In this document: positions 14,663 to 16,402 of the stretch, piece by piece
Position numbering within the stretch: the stretch's first letter is position 1
Layout: the number at the start of each line of letters is the position of its first letter
NCBI GenBank assembly: GCA_021820785.1
Contig: JAKADE010000021.1
Span: 1 to 16,402 of the forward strand
Direction of reading: 5' to 3'
Length of the DNA stretch: 16,402 nucleotides
Origin: Pseudomonadota bacterium
Lineage (GTDB): Bacteria; Pseudomonadota; Gammaproteobacteria; Steroidobacterales; Steroidobacteraceae
Made by a program: the position numbers and the translations under genes
Notes under the pieces: generated by a model
The model's input: the letters and a program-made list of their open reading frames with translations, nothing else
What the model was told of the DNA's origin: nothing
The model's database searches: none

Positions 14663-15489
14663 CTGACCAGCGGGGGCAGACTCATCAGGTAGGCCTCGGG
14701 GTCTGCATCCGTCTGAAACCCGAACCGTGTGCCGCGATCATAGACCAGGTTGAACTCCACGTACCGCCCCCGCTTGTACAGCAGCCGTTCGCGGGCGGCC
14801 TCGTCGTAGGGGGTGTCTTTGCGGCGCGACACCAGCGTCGGATAGACCCCGAGGAAGGCCTCGCCCACCTGCTGCACGAACGCAAGGTCCTGCGCCGGGT
14901 CCGGTCCGGCGAGTTCGTCGAAGAAGATGCCGCCGACGCCGCGGGGCTCGTGCCGGTGCGGCAGGTAGAAGTACCGGTCGCACCAGGCCTTGAACGTCTC
15001 GTAGGCATCGGCCCGGTACGTGTCACAGGCGCGCTGCAGCGCTTCATGGAAGGCTGCAGTGTCCTCGTCGAACGGGAACGTCGGCGTCAGGTCCGCCCCG
15101 CCGCCGAACCAGCCGCGGCTGGTGTGCAGGTAGCGCAGGTTCATGTGCACCGTGGGCACGTAAGGATTGGTCATGTGCGCCACGAGCGAGAGACCGCAGG
15201 CGAGGAAGCGGCCGTCGGATTCGGCCGCGCCGGGCATCTGTGCGCGCGCCTGCTCGGAGAAGGTGCCCCACACGTGACTGAAGTTGACGCCGACTTTCTC
15301 GAACACCGCGCCGCGCATCAGGCGCGACTCCCCGCCGCCCTCGAGCCGGTGGCCGCTCGGGCGGCTCCAGCGGCGCGGCTCGAAGCGCGCCTCGGGCTCG
15401 AACGCCTCGAACGCGACGCAGATCCGCCCCTGCAGGTCGCGGAAGTACTGCGCGGCCTGTTCCGCGAGCGGTGTCTGGAGAGTGCTCAT
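14656..15489 (-). CDS. hemF: Oxygen-dependent coproporphyrinogen-III oxidase HemF
   Basis: A 277-residue HemF, which uses O2 to turn coproporphyrinogen III into protoporphyrinogen IX in heme synthesis. Family signatures are all visible: GGGESRLMRGAVFEKVGVNFS (51-71), PTVHMNLRYL (112-121), GWFGGGADLTP (126-136), DEDTAAFH (141-148), RGVGGIFFDEL (183-193) and GRYVEFNLVYDRGTRFGF (241-258). The ATG at 15489 overlaps the hemE stop as ATGA. The protein ends at SLPPLVRW; E. coli HemF (299 residues) continues another 25 or so residues. The sequence beyond the stop has no open frame, so this is a genuine short end, as in alphaproteobacterial-type HemF by my recollection. It is preceded by hemE, the previous step but one, so the two late heme genes form a coupled pair. 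Confidence 0.96.
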   Translation of the reverse strand: MSTLQTPLAEQAAQYFRDLQGRICVAFEAFEPEARFEPRRWSRPSGHRLEGGGESRLMRGAVFEKVGVNFSHVWGTFSEQARAQMPGAAESDGRFLACGLSLVAHMTNPYVPTVHMNLRYLHTSRGWFGGGADLTPTFPFDEDTAAFHEALQRACDTYRADAYETFKAWCDRYFYLPHRHEPRGVGGIFFDELAGPDPAQDLAFVQQVGEAFLGVYPTLVSRRKDTPYDEAARERLLYKRGRYVEFNLVYDRGTRFGFQTDADPEAYLMSLPPLVRW

Positions 15490-16402
15490 GCGCCCCCGGC
15501 GCCGGCCGAGCGCTCATGCACGACGTCCACGAGCCGGGCGACCGCCTGCGGATCGGCGTGCGGCCAGATGCCGTGGCCGAGGTTGAAGATGTGCCCCGGC
15601 GCACGGCCGGCCTCGCGCAGCACCCGTTCGGCCTCTGCGGCCAGCACCTCGGGCGGCGCGAACAGTGCCGCCGGATCGAGATTGCCCTGGACGGCCTTGT
15701 CGGGGCCGAGGATCCGCCGCGCCGTGCCGAGCGGCGTGCGCCAGTCGAGGCCGATGACGTCGGCGTCGATCGCTGCGAGTTGCGCCAGCAGCGCGCTGCC
15801 CTGGTTGAGGTAGTAGATGAGCGGTACGCCGCAGCCGCGCAGCGCCGCGAGCGTACGGCGCGCGGCCCGCAGCGCGAAGTGCTCGAACTGCGGCGGGGCG
15901 AGCAGACCGCCCCAGGATTCGAACAGCATCAGCGCCTGGGCGCCGGCGGCGGCCTGGGCGGCGAGGTAGGCGGCCATGGCGTCCGCCAGCCGGTCGAGCA
16001 GGGCCGTGGCCGCCTCGGGCTCGGCATAGAGGAAAGCACGCGCCGCCTCGAACTCCTTCGACGGCCGCCCCCCGACCAGGTAACAGAACAGCGTGAACGG
16101 GCCGCCCGCGAAACCGATCAGCGGCACGCCGCGCGGCGCGGCGGCACGGATCAGGCGGATGCTCTGAAGCACGAACGGCACGTCGCGCTCGGGTTCGAGC
16201 GCGCGCAGCGCCTCGACGGCCGCGAGAGTGCGGATCGGCTCGCGCACCACCGGGCCGGGCTCGAACGTCAGGTCGATGCCCATGCCCTGCAGCGGCGTCA
16301 TGATGTCGCTGAAGAGGATGGCGGCATCGAGTGCAAAGCGCCGCAGCGGCTGCAGCGTCACTTCCGCGGCGAGTTCCGGGGTGCGCGTCAGGGCCTCGAA
16401 GG
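15486..16402 (-). CDS. hemE: Uroporphyrinogen decarboxylase HemE, 5' partial
   Basis: About the last 305 residues of HemE, which decarboxylates uroporphyrinogen III to coproporphyrinogen III. The frame is open to the window edge (the first codons seen read FEALTRTPELAAEVTLQ), so the N-terminal catalytic-arginine region lies outside. The GTG at 16361 is internal, not a start. Active-site elements seen: the Asp in LFSDIMTP, the conserved Tyr in PFTLFCYLVGG, FESWGGLLAP, the VIGLDWRTPL segment, QGNLDP, and the His in NLGHGIWP. The Gly-rich tail 'GAGGA' ends at a TGA overlapping the hemF ATG. The middle (LIYYLNQGSALL, GLDWRTPLGTARRILG) differs from the E. coli style and resembles forms I associate with other phyla, which is inference. 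It is the first visible gene of the minus-strand run; the promoter is off-window. Confidence 0.95.
   Translation of the reverse strand, partial: FEALTRTPELAAEVTLQPLRRFALDAAILFSDIMTPLQGMGIDLTFEPGPVVREPIRTLAAVEALRALEPERDVPFVLQSIRLIRAAAPRGVPLIGFAGGPFTLFCYLVGGRPSKEFEAARAFLYAEPEAATALLDRLADAMAAYLAAQAAAGAQALMLFESWGGLLAPPQFEHFALRAARRTLAALRGCGVPLIYYLNQGSALLAQLAAIDADVIGLDWRTPLGTARRILGPDKAVQGNLDPAALFAPPEVLAAEAERVLREAGRAPGHIFNLGHGIWPHADPQAVARLVDVVHERSAGAGGA

Noticed and set aside
1..16402. A defence, mobile-element or CRISPR system
   Set aside because: I looked for transposase, integrase, toxin-antitoxin, restriction and Cas features and for direct repeats, and found none; the single low-G+C gene is not accompanied by any of them.

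Overview
The window is a G+C-rich (roughly 70% by eye) stretch of bacterial chromosome, packed almost end to end with genes. The mix points to a high-G+C gammaproteobacterium: a HrpB helicase, MinC-MinD-MinE, the mutY-yggX pair behind an AsmA-type protein, and an Edd dehydratase. My best guess is something near Xanthomonadales, Nevskiales or Steroidobacterales, but that placement is inference. There are no insertion sequences, phage genes, CRISPR arrays, tRNAs or rRNAs that I can see.

The plus-strand half (1-9515) holds four blocks. The first is a SagB-type flavin oxidoreductase, cut by the left edge, joined by an ATGA overlap to a short-chain dehydrogenase. The second, behind a candidate near-leaderless promoter, is an NfeD membrane serine protease, its partner slipin, a small DUF423 membrane protein and the helicase HrpB, with almost no space between them. 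The third is the division-site operon minC-minD-minE. The fourth is a 337-base region with a possible 46-residue ORF, followed by a methyltransferase gene of clearly lower G+C that looks acquired.

The minus-strand half (16402 down to 9701) is one long same-strand run: hemE (cut by the right edge), hemF, a PRC-barrel lipoprotein, an AsmA-family protein, mutY, yggX and edd. Most junctions overlap by 4-7 bases or abut, so the genes are probably co-transcribed. The members share a theme of iron, heme and oxidative damage: late heme synthesis, an Fe-S DNA glycosylase, an Fe(II)-handling protein and an Fe-S dehydratase. An AT-rich patch at the mutY stop codon carries an extended -10 box that could give yggX-edd its own promoter.

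The two halves converge on a 185-base gene-free spacer (9516-9700) with inverted repeats. Most of the window is ordinary housekeeping sequence. The points most worth a second look are the yggX promoter, the coupled flavoprotein/SDR pair, the short alpha-type HemF, the lipoprotein between hemF and asmA, and the low-G+C methyltransferase with the small ORF beside it.
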